This document shows, in pieces, positions 18,013 through 26,576 of a stretch of DNA of 64,000 nucleotides. The notes below the pieces were generated by a model that ran no database searches, was not told the origin of the DNA, and was given only the letters and a program-made list of their open reading frames with translations. The DNA lies in contig NZ_AP022561.1 of assembly GCF_010726245.1 (NCBI RefSeq), positions 5,704,001 to 5,768,000 on the forward strand, written 5' to 3'. The DNA comes from Mycolicibacterium aichiense. GTDB taxonomy: Bacteria > Actinomycetota > Actinomycetes > Mycobacteriales > Mycobacteriaceae. The translations under genes were made by a program, and so were the position numbers. How positions within the stretch are numbered: position 1 is the stretch's first letter; every line of letters begins with the position of its first letter.

Positions 18013-19308
18013 ATGTGGGATTTCGAAACCGACCCCGAATACCAGAAGAAGCTCGACTGGGTCGAGGAGTTCATGCAAGACAAGCTCGAGCCGCTGGACT
18101 TCGCCCCGCTGGACCCCTACGAGAAGACCAATCCGCAGGTGCTGCGGGTGTTGCGTCCGCTGCAGCAGCAGGTGCGCGAGCAGGGACTGTGGGCGGCGCA
18201 CCTGAGCCCGGAATTGGGCGGGCAGGGCTACGGGCAGGTCAAGCTGGCTCTGCTGAACGAGATCGTCGGCCGCTCCCGTTGGGCGCCTTCGGTTTTCGGT
18301 TCGCAGGCACCGGACTCCGGCAACGCCGAGATCCTCGCGATGTTCGGCACCGAGGAGCAGAAGAAGCGCTACCTGCAGCCGCTGCTCGACGGTGAGATCT
18401 CGTCGTGCTACTCGATGACCGAGCCGCACGGCGGTTCGGATCCCGGCCTGTTCACCACCCATGCCGAGCGCGACGGCGACGAGTGGGTCATCAACGGCGA
18501 GAAGTGGTTTTCCTCCAATGCCCGCAACGCCTCGTTCTTCATCGTCATGGTCGTGACGAACCCGGAAGCCCGTACCCACCAGAAGATGTCGTTGTTCATC
18601 GTGCCGGCCGAGACCCCGGGCATCGAGATCATCCGCAACGTCGGGGTCGGGGGCGAGTCCGACGACCGCGCCGGGCACGGCTATATCCGCTACAACGACG
18701 TCCGGGTTCCGGCCGATCACGTGCTCGGCGGCGAGGGGCAGGCGTTCGCGATCGCGCAGACCCGGCTCGGCGGCGGCCGCGTACACCACGCCATGCGGAC
18801 GATCGCGTTGGCCCGCAAGGCATTCGACATGATGTGTGAACGGGCGGTGTCACGCAAGACCCGCAGCGGTCCCCTCGGCGACTATCAGATGACGCAGGAG
18901 AAGATCGCCGACAGCTGGATCCAGATCGAACAGTTCCGGCTGCTGGTGTTGCGCACCGCGTGGAAGATCGACAAGTACCACGACTACCAGAAGGTGCGTC
19001 GCGACATCGCCGCGGTGAAGGTCGCCATGCCGCAGGTCTTGCACGATGTGGTGCAGCGTGCCATGCATCTGCATGGGGCACTTGGGGTTTCCGACGAGAT
19101 GCCGTTCGTGAAGATGTTGGTGGGCGCGGAGTCGCTGGCGATCGCCGACGGACCGACCGAGGTGCACAAGCTCACCGTCGCGCGCCGCACGCTCAAGGAG
19201 TACGAGCCCGTCGACACCCTGTTCCCGTCGCAGCACATCCCGACGAGACGCGCGGCGGCTCAGGCCAAGCTGGCCGAACTGCTCGAACACGAGGTCGCCC
19301 AGCTGTGA
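18013..19308 (+). CDS. Acyl-CoA dehydrogenase (FadE family)
   Basis: FAD-dependent acyl-CoA dehydrogenase of 431 residues. The FAD/substrate motif is CYSMTEPHGGSDPG, with the middle beta-domain (EWVINGEKWFSSNA) and the C-terminal helical segment RAMHLHGALGVSDEMP and ADGPTEVHK. The pattern resembles the ACAD10/11-like subgroup that acts on long or branched acyl chains; the substrate is not determinable. It is followed 11 bp later by a TetR gene on the same strand, probably its regulator. Confidence 0.9.
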   Translation: MWDFETDPEYQKKLDWVEEFMQDKLEPLDFAPLDPYEKTNPQVLRVLRPLQQQVREQGLWAAHLSPELGGQGYGQVKLALLNEIVGRSRWAPSVFGSQAPDSGNAEILAMFGTEEQKKRYLQPLLDGEISSCYSMTEPHGGSDPGLFTTHAERDGDEWVINGEKWFSSNARNASFFIVMVVTNPEARTHQKMSLFIVPAETPGIEIIRNVGVGGESDDRAGHGYIRYNDVRVPADHVLGGEGQAFAIAQTRLGGGRVHHAMRTIALARKAFDMMCERAVSRKTRSGPLGDYQMTQEKIADSWIQIEQFRLLVLRTAWKIDKYHDYQKVRRDIAAVKVAMPQVLHDVVQRAMHLHGALGVSDEMPFVKMLVGAESLAIADGPTEVHKLTVARRTLKEYEPVDTLFPSQHIPTRRAAAQAKLAELLEHEVAQL

Positions 19309-19319
19309 CGGCCCGGTAG

Positions 19320-19970
19320 ATGGCCGCCGACACGTCGGCCAATCTGGTCGCCACCGCCGAGCGGCTGTTCGCCGAGCGCGGAGTCGACGCGGTCAGCCTG
19401 CGAGAGATCGCCCGCGAGGCGGGAGCCCGCAATGTGATGGCGGTGCAGTACCACTTCACCGACCGGGCCGGGGTGCTGGCCGCAATCGCCGACAAACACC
19501 TCCCGGTCGTCGACGCACGCCGAGATGCGCTGTTGGACGGCATCGAGAGCGAGGCCCGGCCGTCGATGCGGGCGATGGCCTCGGCGCTGGTTCGCCCGTT
19601 GGCCGTCAAACTGGGCGACCCCGACGGCGGGTCGGCGTTCCTGCGCATCCACGCCGACCTGCTGAACCGGCCGGTGCCGTCGTTCGACCTGACCGGGCGG
19701 TCCGGCAGTCTGCAGCGCTGGCGCGCGTTGTTGGAGCCGATGCTTGATCCGGTGGCCGTCACCCTGCACCCGCGTTTCGGTGCGCTGGTCTACGCCGCGG
19801 TGGAGTTGGGGCGCCGCGCGGCCACCGCGCCGCACGCCGACGACCGGCTGTTCATCAGCCACCTCGTCGACACCGTCGCCGCGATGCTGGCAGCGCCGCT
19901 GTCCGACGAGAGCCGCTCACTGGCGAAGGAACGGCAGGCTCGCCGTCACGTCCATCTACCCGTTCGGTAG
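19320..19970 (+). CDS. TetR-family regulator
   Basis: DNA-binding regulator of 216 residues. The N-terminal helix-turn-helix reads LVATAERLFAERGVDAVSLREIAREAG, followed by VMAVQYHFTDRAGVLAAIADKH. The C-terminal ligand domain is less conserved. It lies 11 bp downstream of the acyl-CoA dehydrogenase gene, probably co-transcribed, so regulation of fatty-acid use is a reasonable inference. No palindrome was noticed at its own start. Confidence 0.82.
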   Translation: MAADTSANLVATAERLFAERGVDAVSLREIAREAGARNVMAVQYHFTDRAGVLAAIADKHLPVVDARRDALLDGIESEARPSMRAMASALVRPLAVKLGDPDGGSAFLRIHADLLNRPVPSFDLTGRSGSLQRWRALLEPMLDPVAVTLHPRFGALVYAAVELGRRAATAPHADDRLFISHLVDTVAAMLAAPLSDESRSLAKERQARRHVHLPVR

Positions 19971-20029
19971 GTCAAGTCGTCCACCGTACGACCTACATTC
20001 GCAACTTCTACTCCGGATGCACGACAGCG

Positions 20030-20641
20030 CTACCTGTCGGCCGATGCGATTTGCTTACCCAAGCCGACCACATACGGAGCCAACTCGGGGTTATAGGGCA
20101 AGCCGGTCAGGCTGAAGCTGTACCACGCACTTCCATCAGTAGCGACGAACATGCTGTGCGTATCGTAGAGCGCTGCGCCGCCCCCAATCTCCGGGTGCAA
20201 CTCCGCATATCTCGCCTTCTTCACTTCCGGCACATTCGCCCAGCGAACGAACGATGCATAGGTTTCGGCGGGCGTCGAACCCCCAATTTCCCAAGTGCGC
20301 TGGGTGTTCGTCGATCCTCCAACGGAGCTGGTATTCCACTGTCCTGCGTAGGGATAACGCGCCATGTGAATGCCCGATCGGTTGCCATCCAGACCCATGT
20401 CGTAGTTGCAAATGCCGTCGCCCGAATCGGTGATGATCGCCGGTGAGGTCAGGGCAGGTCCCAGTGCGTCGGCAATCGCTTGGGGTGTCAGGACACAAGG
20501 ATCAGCTGGCGCCTCTGCCTGTGACGATGCTTTGGATGTATCCGACGACGCCGCACTTTGCCCCGACGATGACTCGTTACTGGCGCAGCTCATGCAAGTC
20601 GCGGCCACGACGAGAACTCCGGCGGCCAGTGTCCTCCGCAT
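20030..20641 (-). CDS. DUF3558-like lipoprotein
   Basis: Cell-envelope lipoprotein of 203 residues. The signal MRRTLAAGVLVVAATCMSC ends in a lipobox-like segment, followed by a Ser-rich linker and the DUF3558-type start DPCVLTPQAIADALG. The fold ends LAPYVVGLGKQIASADR. The longer frame to 20761 is rejected: the ATG at 20641 overlaps the stop of the upstream lipoprotein gene by one base (TGATG). Base composition is clearly lower in GC than its neighbours. Confidence 0.75.
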   Translation of the reverse strand: MRRTLAAGVLVVAATCMSCASNESSSGQSAASSDTSKASSQAEAPADPCVLTPQAIADALGPALTSPAIITDSGDGICNYDMGLDGNRSGIHMARYPYAGQWNTSSVGGSTNTQRTWEIGGSTPAETYASFVRWANVPEVKKARYAELHPEIGGGAALYDTHSMFVATDGSAWYSFSLTGLPYNPELAPYVVGLGKQIASADR

Positions 20642-20979
20642 CACTTCTTGACCTTGGTGAGTTGGTCCAGTATCGCGCTTGCATTCTGGTGATCGTCGTC
20701 GAAACGTCCAGTGCAGGTGAACTTGTAAGACTTCTGCGGCTGATTCTTGTAGATGCCCCAATCAAAGGTGCCTTCGTCCGTAAATGATGGATTGAAGTCA
20801 CCACTGAGGTTGTGTGACCAGTTGAAGTTCACGCCCAAATTCGGCATGCCGTCGGCATTCTGGCAAGCCTTCTTGGCAGCCTTCTGGAGTACCGGGTCGC
20901 TTGAATACTTGTCGTCACTGCCGCCGCACGCGGTCAACAGGATTCCAACGGCCACCAATGAAACCCGACAGAATTTCAT
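20641..20979 (-). CDS. Small lipoprotein of unknown function
   Basis: Exported lipoprotein of 112 residues. The signal reads MKFCRVSLVAVGILLTACG with lipobox LTAC. The mature part contains a possible disulphide pair (KACQNADG and FTCTGRF) and is rich in Asn, Lys and Asp, unusual for this genome. AAGGGAAG lies upstream of the ATG. It is translationally coupled to the DUF3558-like lipoprotein. By eye GC is near one half, much below flanking genes, so recent transfer is possible. No family recognised. Confidence 0.7.
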   Translation of the reverse strand: MKFCRVSLVAVGILLTACGGSDDKYSSDPVLQKAAKKACQNADGMPNLGVNFNWSHNLSGDFNPSFTDEGTFDWGIYKNQPQKSYKFTCTGRFDDDHQNASAILDQLTKVKK

Positions 20980-21306
20980 GTGTTCTGAGCTTCCCTTCTT
21001 ACGTTGCTATTCGGGGCAAAGACCAACTGCCGTGATCACCGCGGACTACGCGCGCAAGAAAAATCGAAGTCGGCAGCAACCATTACTCCCCTTAGACGGC
21101 CCACTCCCCGCGAGGGCGTGTCGGAAATCCGACTCGAAGCAACTTATTACCACGACTAACAGTCAATTCACAACTGATACACAGGGAACCACTACAACCG
21201 TAGGTCGGGCGGGTAATACCATCCGATGCGGGAAGCCACCGGTCCGCCGGTACGGGCCACAACGCACGGCACAGCCAGCCGAAGAACGAGGAAGCGTCCC
21301 CGCGCC
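20980..21306. other. 327-bp intergenic region, lower GC at its left part
   Basis: Non-coding stretch between the lipoprotein pair and the thioesterase gene. It should hold the promoter of the lipoprotein operon. A short hairpin (GTCGG-AAAT-CCGAC, 21120-21133) is the only structure noticed. The open frame across it on the plus strand has no family features. Confidence 0.5.
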
Positions 21307-22107
21307 TCAGGAGCGGACGATCGCCAGCCCTTCCTGAACGAGGGTGGCGGTCAGCATCTTGTCGGCGTCGTAGAGGTTCAACGTCACCAGGCCCCGGCCC
21401 CGCGCAGCAGCCGGCGACCGAGATTCCAGCAGATTCCATTGCCCGGCATCGATCGGCCGGTGGAACCAGATCGACGAGTCGGTGGTGGCGGTGCGATGGC
21501 TGCGGTCGACCATCGAGTGGCCGTGCACCTGCAGCACCGGATCGATGCCGTAGATATCGGTGACGTAGACCGCCGCGCAGGCACCCACCCATGCCGGGCC
21601 GTCCAGCGGCGCAGTGATCCGCCACCACAGCCTACGCACGAATTCGCCTGTGCTGCGGTCGTCTTCATAGCGAATGTCGATCTCGTCGAGCGGCAGCGAC
21701 GGCGCCGGGCCGATCGGGCCGGTGGCGGGCAGTTGCTCGGGCTCACCGGACGTTGTCGCCTGTGCAGCGTGCTCGGGACCGTCCGCCGCGGCGGAGAACG
21801 AGATGGTGGCGGTGGTCAACAGCCGCTCGTCCTGGCGGGCCAGTACCCGCCGCGACGCGGTGGTCCGGCCGTCATAGACGTGGTCGACCTCGTAGTGGAC
21901 CGGCGCGCCCGCGTCCCCGCCGCGCAGGAACTGCACGTGCAGGCCGGTCGGTGCCTTGTCGGCGTCGACGGTGTGGCAGGCCGCGGCCATGGCCTGCGCG
22001 GCGAGGTGGCCGCCGTAGGCGCGTTTGTCCGGCGGACCGCTCGCTTCCCCGACGAACCCACCGGACTGGTCCGGGGCGACGGTCAGCAGCCGCGACAGCG
22101 CGCTCAT
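21307..22107 (-). CDS. Acyl-CoA thioesterase, TesB/double hot-dog type
   Basis: Acyl-CoA thioesterase of 266 residues made of two hot-dog domains. The first contains AYGGHLAAQAMAAAC and GLHVQFLRGGDAGAPVHYEV; the second contains LQVHGHSMVDRSHRTATTDSSIWFH and the terminal WNLLESRSPAAARGRGLVT, both typical of the TesB family. It releases CoA from fatty acyl-CoA in the cytosol. The ATG overlaps the upstream CoA-transferase stop by four bases. Confidence 0.88.
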   Translation of the reverse strand: MSALSRLLTVAPDQSGGFVGEASGPPDKRAYGGHLAAQAMAAACHTVDADKAPTGLHVQFLRGGDAGAPVHYEVDHVYDGRTTASRRVLARQDERLLTTATISFSAAADGPEHAAQATTSGEPEQLPATGPIGPAPSLPLDEIDIRYEDDRSTGEFVRRLWWRITAPLDGPAWVGACAAVYVTDIYGIDPVLQVHGHSMVDRSHRTATTDSSIWFHRPIDAGQWNLLESRSPAAARGRGLVTLNLYDADKMLTATLVQEGLAIVRS

Positions 22108-23318
22108 GCGAGACCGGTTCCCGTTGCCACAGTGCCGGATTCGACCAGCCCGGTGATCTCGCCGTCGGTGAGTCCGAGCTCGGCCAGCACGGCGGCGGTG
22201 TGGTCACCGAGCGCCGGAGCGGGCTGGGCCGCGACGTGCGCACCGTCGACCGACATCGGCAGCCCCGGCGCCAGGTACGTGCCGATCCTGGGCTGCTCCA
22301 AGGCGCTGAACACCGGATTCGCGGTCACGCGCGGATCGTGCGCGACTTCGGCGAAGGCGCGGTAGCGGTCCCACAGCACCGAGCTGGCGGACAGCACCGC
22401 GCTCACCTCGTCGGCGGTGTGGCTGCGAAACCACGGCGCGAACAGGCCGGTCAGCACCGCCCGGTGCTCGTAGCGCTGGCCTTCGTCGGTGAAGTCAGCG
22501 TCCAATGCTTCGGCAACGGCGGCAACGGCTTTCGTCGTACCGGTCAGCTCGGTGAGGTCGCGGAAGTGCCGGTTGGTCAGCGCGACGATCATGAACGTGG
22601 CGCCGTCGCTGCTGGTGAAGTCCTGGCCGTACTGGCCGTAGATCGCATTGCCCAGGCGCGGTCGCTGGGTGCCGTTGACCATCGGCTCGGTGAGGAAGCC
22701 GAGGTTGGCCGCGGTGGCCAGCGCGACGTCGTCGAGTGGCAGTCGGATGCGGCTGCCGGCCCCTGTCGCATCCCTGCGGCGCAGCGCCACCAGGACGGCC
22801 AGTGCCGCATACAGACCACAGCTGACATCCCAGGCCGGCAGTACGTGGTTCACCGGACCGCCCTGGTTCGGGGAGCCGGTGACAAGGGGGAATCCGGTGG
22901 CGGCGTTGACCGTGTAGTCCACCCCGGTGGACCCGTCGCCGCGGCCGACTACTTCAAGATGGATGAGGTCGGGGCGGACAGCGCTCAGCTCGGCGTAGGA
23001 ATGCCATTGCCGCCCAGCAACATTGGTGATCAGTACACCCGCGTCGGCGATCAGCCGGGCTACCAGCCGCTGCCCAGGCTCGGAGCGCATGTCGGCGGCC
23101 ACCGAGCGCTTGCTCTTGTTCAGGCCTGCCCAATAGATGCTGTCCCCGGTCTCCGTCAGTGGCCAGCGCTTGTAGTCGGCGGCGCCGCCGACCGGGTCGA
23201 CGCGGATGACGTCGGCGCCCAGTTGGGCCAGCGTCATACCGGCCAGCGGAACTGCCACGAAGCTGGAGATCTCGACGATGCGGACACCGGCCAACGGCAG
23301 GTCAGGGGTATCAGTCAC
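22104..23318 (-). CDS. Class III CoA-transferase (CaiB/BaiF family)
   Basis: Family III CoA-transferase of 404 residues. It begins LPLAGVRIVEISSFVAVPLAGMTLAQLGADVI, then the typical WAGLNKSKRSVAADM and LITNVAGRQW segments. The conserved Asp lies in GVDYTVNAATGFP, and later GDHTAAVLAELGL is the usual C-terminal signature. Start GTG at 23318. It is coupled to a TesB-type thioesterase, suggesting activation and hydrolysis of the same acyl group; which acid is used is unknown. Confidence 0.88.
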   Translation of the reverse strand: MTDTPDLPLAGVRIVEISSFVAVPLAGMTLAQLGADVIRVDPVGGAADYKRWPLTETGDSIYWAGLNKSKRSVAADMRSEPGQRLVARLIADAGVLITNVAGRQWHSYAELSAVRPDLIHLEVVGRGDGSTGVDYTVNAATGFPLVTGSPNQGGPVNHVLPAWDVSCGLYAALAVLVALRRRDATGAGSRIRLPLDDVALATAANLGFLTEPMVNGTQRPRLGNAIYGQYGQDFTSSDGATFMIVALTNRHFRDLTELTGTTKAVAAVAEALDADFTDEGQRYEHRAVLTGLFAPWFRSHTADEVSAVLSASSVLWDRYRAFAEVAHDPRVTANPVFSALEQPRIGTYLAPGLPMSVDGAHVAAQPAPALGDHTAAVLAELGLTDGEITGLVESGTVATGTGLA

Positions 23319-23342
23319 CTGACGAGTATGGCGGTGGCCGAC

Positions 23343-23648
23343 TCACCACACCGCGACGGGCACACCCAGGCAGAACAGGAACAGGGCCAGCAGAAACCAG
23401 CCCGCCCCCTGCCAGATCGGCCAGGTGCCCTCGGCGCGCCACACCCGATAGGTCTGGATCAACGCCCCGACCCCGCCGGTGAACAGGATCACCGGCACGA
23501 GCACGCCCGCGACCCGTGAGTGCCACAGCATTGCCGCGGCGAACGCCACACCGGCCACCACCACGACGGCCACCACATAGGTGACCGCGGCACGGAAGGC
23601 CGCCGGATCGCGCCAGCGCTTCTCCACATCGTTGCGGTTCATGTTCAT
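23343..23648 (-). CDS. Small three-TM membrane protein
   Basis: Membrane protein of 101 residues; no family recognised. A charged start (MNMNRNDVEKRWRDPAAF) precedes three hydrophobic segments (AVTYVVAVVVVAGVAFAAAM, VAGVLVPVILFTGGVGALI and GAGWFLLALFLFCLGVPV). An in-frame ATG two codons downstream could also be used. It lies just upstream of the CoA-transferase on the same strand with a 24-bp gap. Confidence 0.7.
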   Translation of the reverse strand: MNMNRNDVEKRWRDPAAFRAAVTYVVAVVVVAGVAFAAAMLWHSRVAGVLVPVILFTGGVGALIQTYRVWRAEGTWPIWQGAGWFLLALFLFCLGVPVAVW

Positions 23649-23723
23649 CTCGTTTCAGCGTAGGCCGGGTGCATCGCCGCTGCGAGTGGTTGGCGCCCCC
23701 GGTCACGGGGTAGTCCGCCGACC

Positions 23724-23894
23724 ATGACGAACCCAACAGACGACCAGAGCGAAGAGGACGTCCAGAAGGACCCGAAGGTCGCCTCGTCGCGGGCAGGCAA
23801 GGACGGCGACGACGGGAGCTACGTCGGCGAGACCGGTCCCGACGACACGTTCGACGCCGGCGAGACCGGTGCTGAGGCGCGCAGCGAGGGCTGA
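23724..23894 (+). CDS. Small acidic protein, 56 residues
   Basis: A short open frame starting ATG 23724 (MTNPTDDQSEEDVQKDPK) and ending TGA 23892-23894. The product is very acidic and Gly-rich (GDDGSYVGETGPDDTFDAG) and looks disordered. Codon third positions are almost all G or C, supporting coding. Short acidic proteins of this kind are common in mycobacteria. It precedes the phosphoesterase gene by 21 bp. Confidence 0.65.
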   Translation: MTNPTDDQSEEDVQKDPKVASSRAGKDGDDGSYVGETGPDDTFDAGETGAEARSEG

Positions 23895-23915
23895 GGTTCG
23901 TGTAAGGATCGGCGC

Positions 23916-24416
23916 ATGCGTCTGCTTCTGTTGGCCGACACCCACATTCCGAAGCGCGCCCGCGATCTGCCTTCGCAGGTGTGGCAGGAGGTCGAGCGGT
24001 GCGATGTCGTGATTCACGCCGGTGACTGGGTCGAGGTCGGCCTGCTCGACGAGTTGTCGGCGCGCTCTCGTCGCCTGATCGCCTGCTGGGGCAATAACGA
24101 CGGGCCCGAGCTGCGATCTCGGCTACCGGAGTGCGCTGACGTGACGTTGGACGGCCTGCGCTTCACCGTCGTGCACGAGACCGGGGCCGCGACGGGCCGG
24201 GAAGCCCGGATGGCGCAGCAGTATCCGCACACCGATGTGCTGGTGTTCGGCCACAGTCACATCCCCTGGGACACCACCGCTAAGACCGGACTGCGGCTGC
24301 TGAATCCGGGCTCGCCGACCGACCGTCGTCGCCAGCCGTTCTGCACCTACATGACGGTGGTCACCCGGCCGGGGGTGCTGGCGGACGTGCAGCAACACCG
24401 CATCGAGAAGACTTAG
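23916..24416 (+). CDS. YfcE/MJ0936-type metallophosphoesterase
   Basis: Calcineurin-like phosphodiesterase of 166 residues with the full set of metal motifs: ADTH (Asp8, His10), HAGDW, WGNNDG, VVHE and VFGHSHIPW. Small single-domain members of this class hydrolyse phosphodiesters; the natural substrate here is unknown. Its stop codon falls inside the 25-bp palindrome that precedes the MarR gene. Confidence 0.85.
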   Translation: MRLLLLADTHIPKRARDLPSQVWQEVERCDVVIHAGDWVEVGLLDELSARSRRLIACWGNNDGPELRSRLPECADVTLDGLRFTVVHETGAATGREARMAQQYPHTDVLVFGHSHIPWDTTAKTGLRLLNPGSPTDRRRQPFCTYMTVVTRPGVLADVQQHRIEKT

Positions 24417-24435
24417 CTCTGAAACAGAGCTAAGT
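24411..24435. promoter_or_regulatory. Perfect 11-bp-arm palindrome, MarR operator candidate
   Basis: Arms ACTTAGCTCTG (24411-24421) and CAGAGCTAAGT (24425-24435) with a 3-base centre AAA. It covers the stop of the phosphoesterase gene and ends 4 bp before the GTG of the MarR gene. No U-run follows, so an operator for MarR autoregulation is more likely than a terminator. Confidence 0.65.
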
Positions 24436-24439
24436 TGGT

Positions 24440-24889
24440 GTGGTGACCCTCCGCACCGATCTCGTCGCCGAGCTGTTCGGCACCGTCGGCCGGTTCCGGC
24501 GCACGGTCCGCCGAACCGCAGGCGCCTCCTTCGCCGGATTGACTGAATCGCAGGCCGAGCTGTTGCGGCTGGTCGGTCGGCAGCCGGGGATCTCGGTCAG
24601 CGCGGCCGCCGCCGAACTCGGCTTGGCCGCCAACACCGCGTCCACGCTGGTGTCCAAGTTGTCGTCCGACGGACTTCTGACCCGGAACCCCGATCCTGGC
24701 GACCGCCGCGTCGGCCGCCTGACCCTCACCCCGCCTGCGCAGAAGCTCGCCGATGCCTCTCGGGCCGCGCGGCGAGCGGCACTCGCCGAAGCCCTCGACC
24801 AGCTCGACGACGACGACGCCCGAGCCCTCGCCGAGGGCATCCGGGTGCTTGCCGCACTCACCGTCACACTGCAGGAGAAGCGATCATGA
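24440..24889 (+). CDS. MarR-family regulator of the ABC exporter
   Basis: Winged-helix regulator of 149 residues: LTESQAELLRLVGRQPGISVSAAAAELGL, recognition helix ANTASTLVSKLSSDGLLTR, wing PDPGDRRVGRLTLT. GTG codons at 24440 and 24443 are both possible. The stop overlaps the ABC ATPase start by four bases, so it is in the same operon and probably represses it through the palindrome at its 5' end. The ligand is unknown; drugs or lipids are typical for this arrangement. Confidence 0.85.
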   Translation: MVTLRTDLVAELFGTVGRFRRTVRRTAGASFAGLTESQAELLRLVGRQPGISVSAAAAELGLAANTASTLVSKLSSDGLLTRNPDPGDRRVGRLTLTPPAQKLADASRAARRAALAEALDQLDDDDARALAEGIRVLAALTVTLQEKRS

Positions 24890-25695
24890 CCGCGCCCGCG
24901 ATCGACTGCCAGAACTTGACCCACCGCTACGGCGACTTCACCGCCGTCGACGACCTGACGTTGCAGGTGCAGCCCGGCGAAACCGTAGGGCTACTGGGTC
25001 CCAACGGAGCCGGCAAGACCACCGTCGTCCGGGTATTGACCACGTTGACTCCGGTCCAGCACGGTCAGGTCCGCATCTTCGGACTTGACTCGCGTCGCGA
25101 CACCATGGACATCCGATACAACCTCGGGTATGTGCCCCAACAACTTTCGATCGAACCCGCGCTGACCGGCCGGCAGAACGTGGAATGGTTCGCTCGGCTC
25201 TACGACGTGCCGCGCGCGCTGCGCAAGCAGCGGGTCGACGAGGCACTCGCGGCGATGCAACTGGTCGACGTCGCCGGCCGACTGGCCAATACCTACTCCG
25301 GAGGCATGGTCCGCAGGCTCGAGTTGGCCCAGGCCCTGGTGAACCAGCCGTCGCTGTTGATTCTCGACGAACCGACCGTGGGCCTGGATCCCATTGCCCG
25401 CGATAGTGTTTGGGATCAGGTCCACAGCATGCAGCAAGAGTTCGGCATGACGGTGCTGCTGACCACCCACTACATGGAAGAAGCGGACGTGCTGTGCGAC
25501 CGGGTGGCGCTGATGCACCATGGCCGGCTTCGGGCGGTGGGCACACCGGCCGAGCTCAAGGCGAAAGTCGGTCCCCAGGCATCCCTGGAGGATGTGTTCC
25601 GCCACTACGCCGGATCGGGGCTCGAGGACGCCGTGGAGCACAACGGGCTCGGCGGGATCCGGGCCGGACGGAAGGCGGCACGAAATGCCGGTTGA
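24886..25695 (+). CDS. ABC transporter ATPase, DrrA-like
   Basis: ATPase subunit of 269 residues: Walker A GPNGAGKTT (38-46), signature YSGGMVRRLELAQ, Walker B LLILDEPTVGLDP and switch His in LTTHYMEEAD. The C-terminal extension with LEDVFRHYAG is typical of DrrA/ABC-2 exporters. It overlaps MarR upstream by 4 bp and the permease downstream by 11 bp. Confidence 0.9.
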   Translation: MTAPAIDCQNLTHRYGDFTAVDDLTLQVQPGETVGLLGPNGAGKTTVVRVLTTLTPVQHGQVRIFGLDSRRDTMDIRYNLGYVPQQLSIEPALTGRQNVEWFARLYDVPRALRKQRVDEALAAMQLVDVAGRLANTYSGGMVRRLELAQALVNQPSLLILDEPTVGLDPIARDSVWDQVHSMQQEFGMTVLLTTHYMEEADVLCDRVALMHHGRLRAVGTPAELKAKVGPQASLEDVFRHYAGSGLEDAVEHNGLGGIRAGRKAARNAG

Positions 25696-26509
25696 TTCCA
25701 CGGCAGGCACCCGACTGCTGCGGGCACCCCGCGGGTGGCGGCGGGTGCCCAGGATGGCCGCCCGGATGCAGACGTTCGCCTGGGTCGAGATCCAGAAGCT
25801 GCGCCACGACCGCACCGAGCTGTTCACCCGCATGGTGCAACCGGCGTTGTGGCTGTTGATCTTCGGCACGACATTCAACCGGCTGCACGTCATCGACACC
25901 GGCTCGGTGCCGTACCTGGCGTTCCTGGCCCCGGGCATCATCGCCCAATCGGCGTTGTTCATCTCGATCTTCTACGGCATCCAGATCGTCTGGGACCGCG
26001 ACGCCGGCATCCTGGCCAAACTGATGGTGACACCGGCCCCCGCGTCGGCGTTGGTGACGGGCAAGGCCTTTGCCGCCGGAGTGCGGTCGATCGCGCAGGT
26101 GGTCGGGGTGCTGGCACTGGCCTACATCATGGGCATCGCGATGACGCACAACCCGCTGCGGATTCTGGCCGCGATGGGTGTGGTGATGCTCGGGTCGGCG
26201 TTCTTCGCCTGCCTGTCGATGGCGCTGGCCGGGCTGGTCCGTAACCGGGACCGGCTGATGGGCATCGGCCAAGCCATCACCATGCCGCTGTTCTTCGCCT
26301 CCAACGCGCTGTATCCGGTGTCGGTCATGCCGGAGTGGCTGCGCTGGCTGTCGCGAGTGAATCCGCTGAGCTACGAGGTGGATTCGCTTCGGCTGCTGCT
26401 GGTGGGCATCCCGTCGGCACATCCGTGGCTGAACCTGGGCGTGCTGGCACTGTCGGCGGTGCTCGGTATCGCCGCCGCGTCAGCACTGCTGCGCAGGCTC
26501 GTGCGCTAG
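25685..26509 (+). CDS. ABC-2 type permease, DrrB-like
   Basis: Membrane subunit of 274 residues with about six hydrophobic segments. Typical ABC-2 motifs are seen: LAPGIIAQSALFISIFYGIQ, DRDAGILAKLMVTPAP, and near the end ALYPVSVMPEWLRWLSRVNPLSY. The ATG at 25685 (MPVDSTAGTRLL) replaces the longer frame at 25520, which would lie inside the ATPase gene. With the ATPase it forms an exporter for a hydrophobic compound. Confidence 0.88.
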   Translation: MPVDSTAGTRLLRAPRGWRRVPRMAARMQTFAWVEIQKLRHDRTELFTRMVQPALWLLIFGTTFNRLHVIDTGSVPYLAFLAPGIIAQSALFISIFYGIQIVWDRDAGILAKLMVTPAPASALVTGKAFAAGVRSIAQVVGVLALAYIMGIAMTHNPLRILAAMGVVMLGSAFFACLSMALAGLVRNRDRLMGIGQAITMPLFFASNALYPVSVMPEWLRWLSRVNPLSYEVDSLRLLLVGIPSAHPWLNLGVLALSAVLGIAAASALLRRLVR

Positions 26510-26517
26510 CCTTTCGC

Positions 26518-26576
26518 CGCCGAGCGTCACACCAGAGTCACCCTCGGCGCCGAGCGTCACACTAGAGTCACCCTCG
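26518..26576. repeat. Two 29-bp direct repeats between convergent genes
   Basis: Copies at 26518-26546 and 26548-26576 differ by one base (CACACC versus CACACT). Each contains an imperfect palindrome between CGAG and CTCG ends. The second copy overlaps the stop of the reductase gene on the minus strand. They may act as a bidirectional terminator or be a small interspersed repeat. Confidence 0.6.

Noticed and set aside
21120..21133. tRNA or small RNA in the lower-GC intergenic region
   Set aside because: Only a 5-bp hairpin is seen; no cloverleaf, T-loop or CCA-type end was found.
20753..21337. Plus-strand frame through the lipoprotein upstream region
   Set aside because: Covers the start of a well-supported lipoprotein gene on the other strand and has no family features or ribosome binding site.
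24411..24435. Rho-independent terminator after the phosphoesterase gene
   Set aside because: The stem is strong but no U-run follows, and its place just before the MarR start favours an operator.
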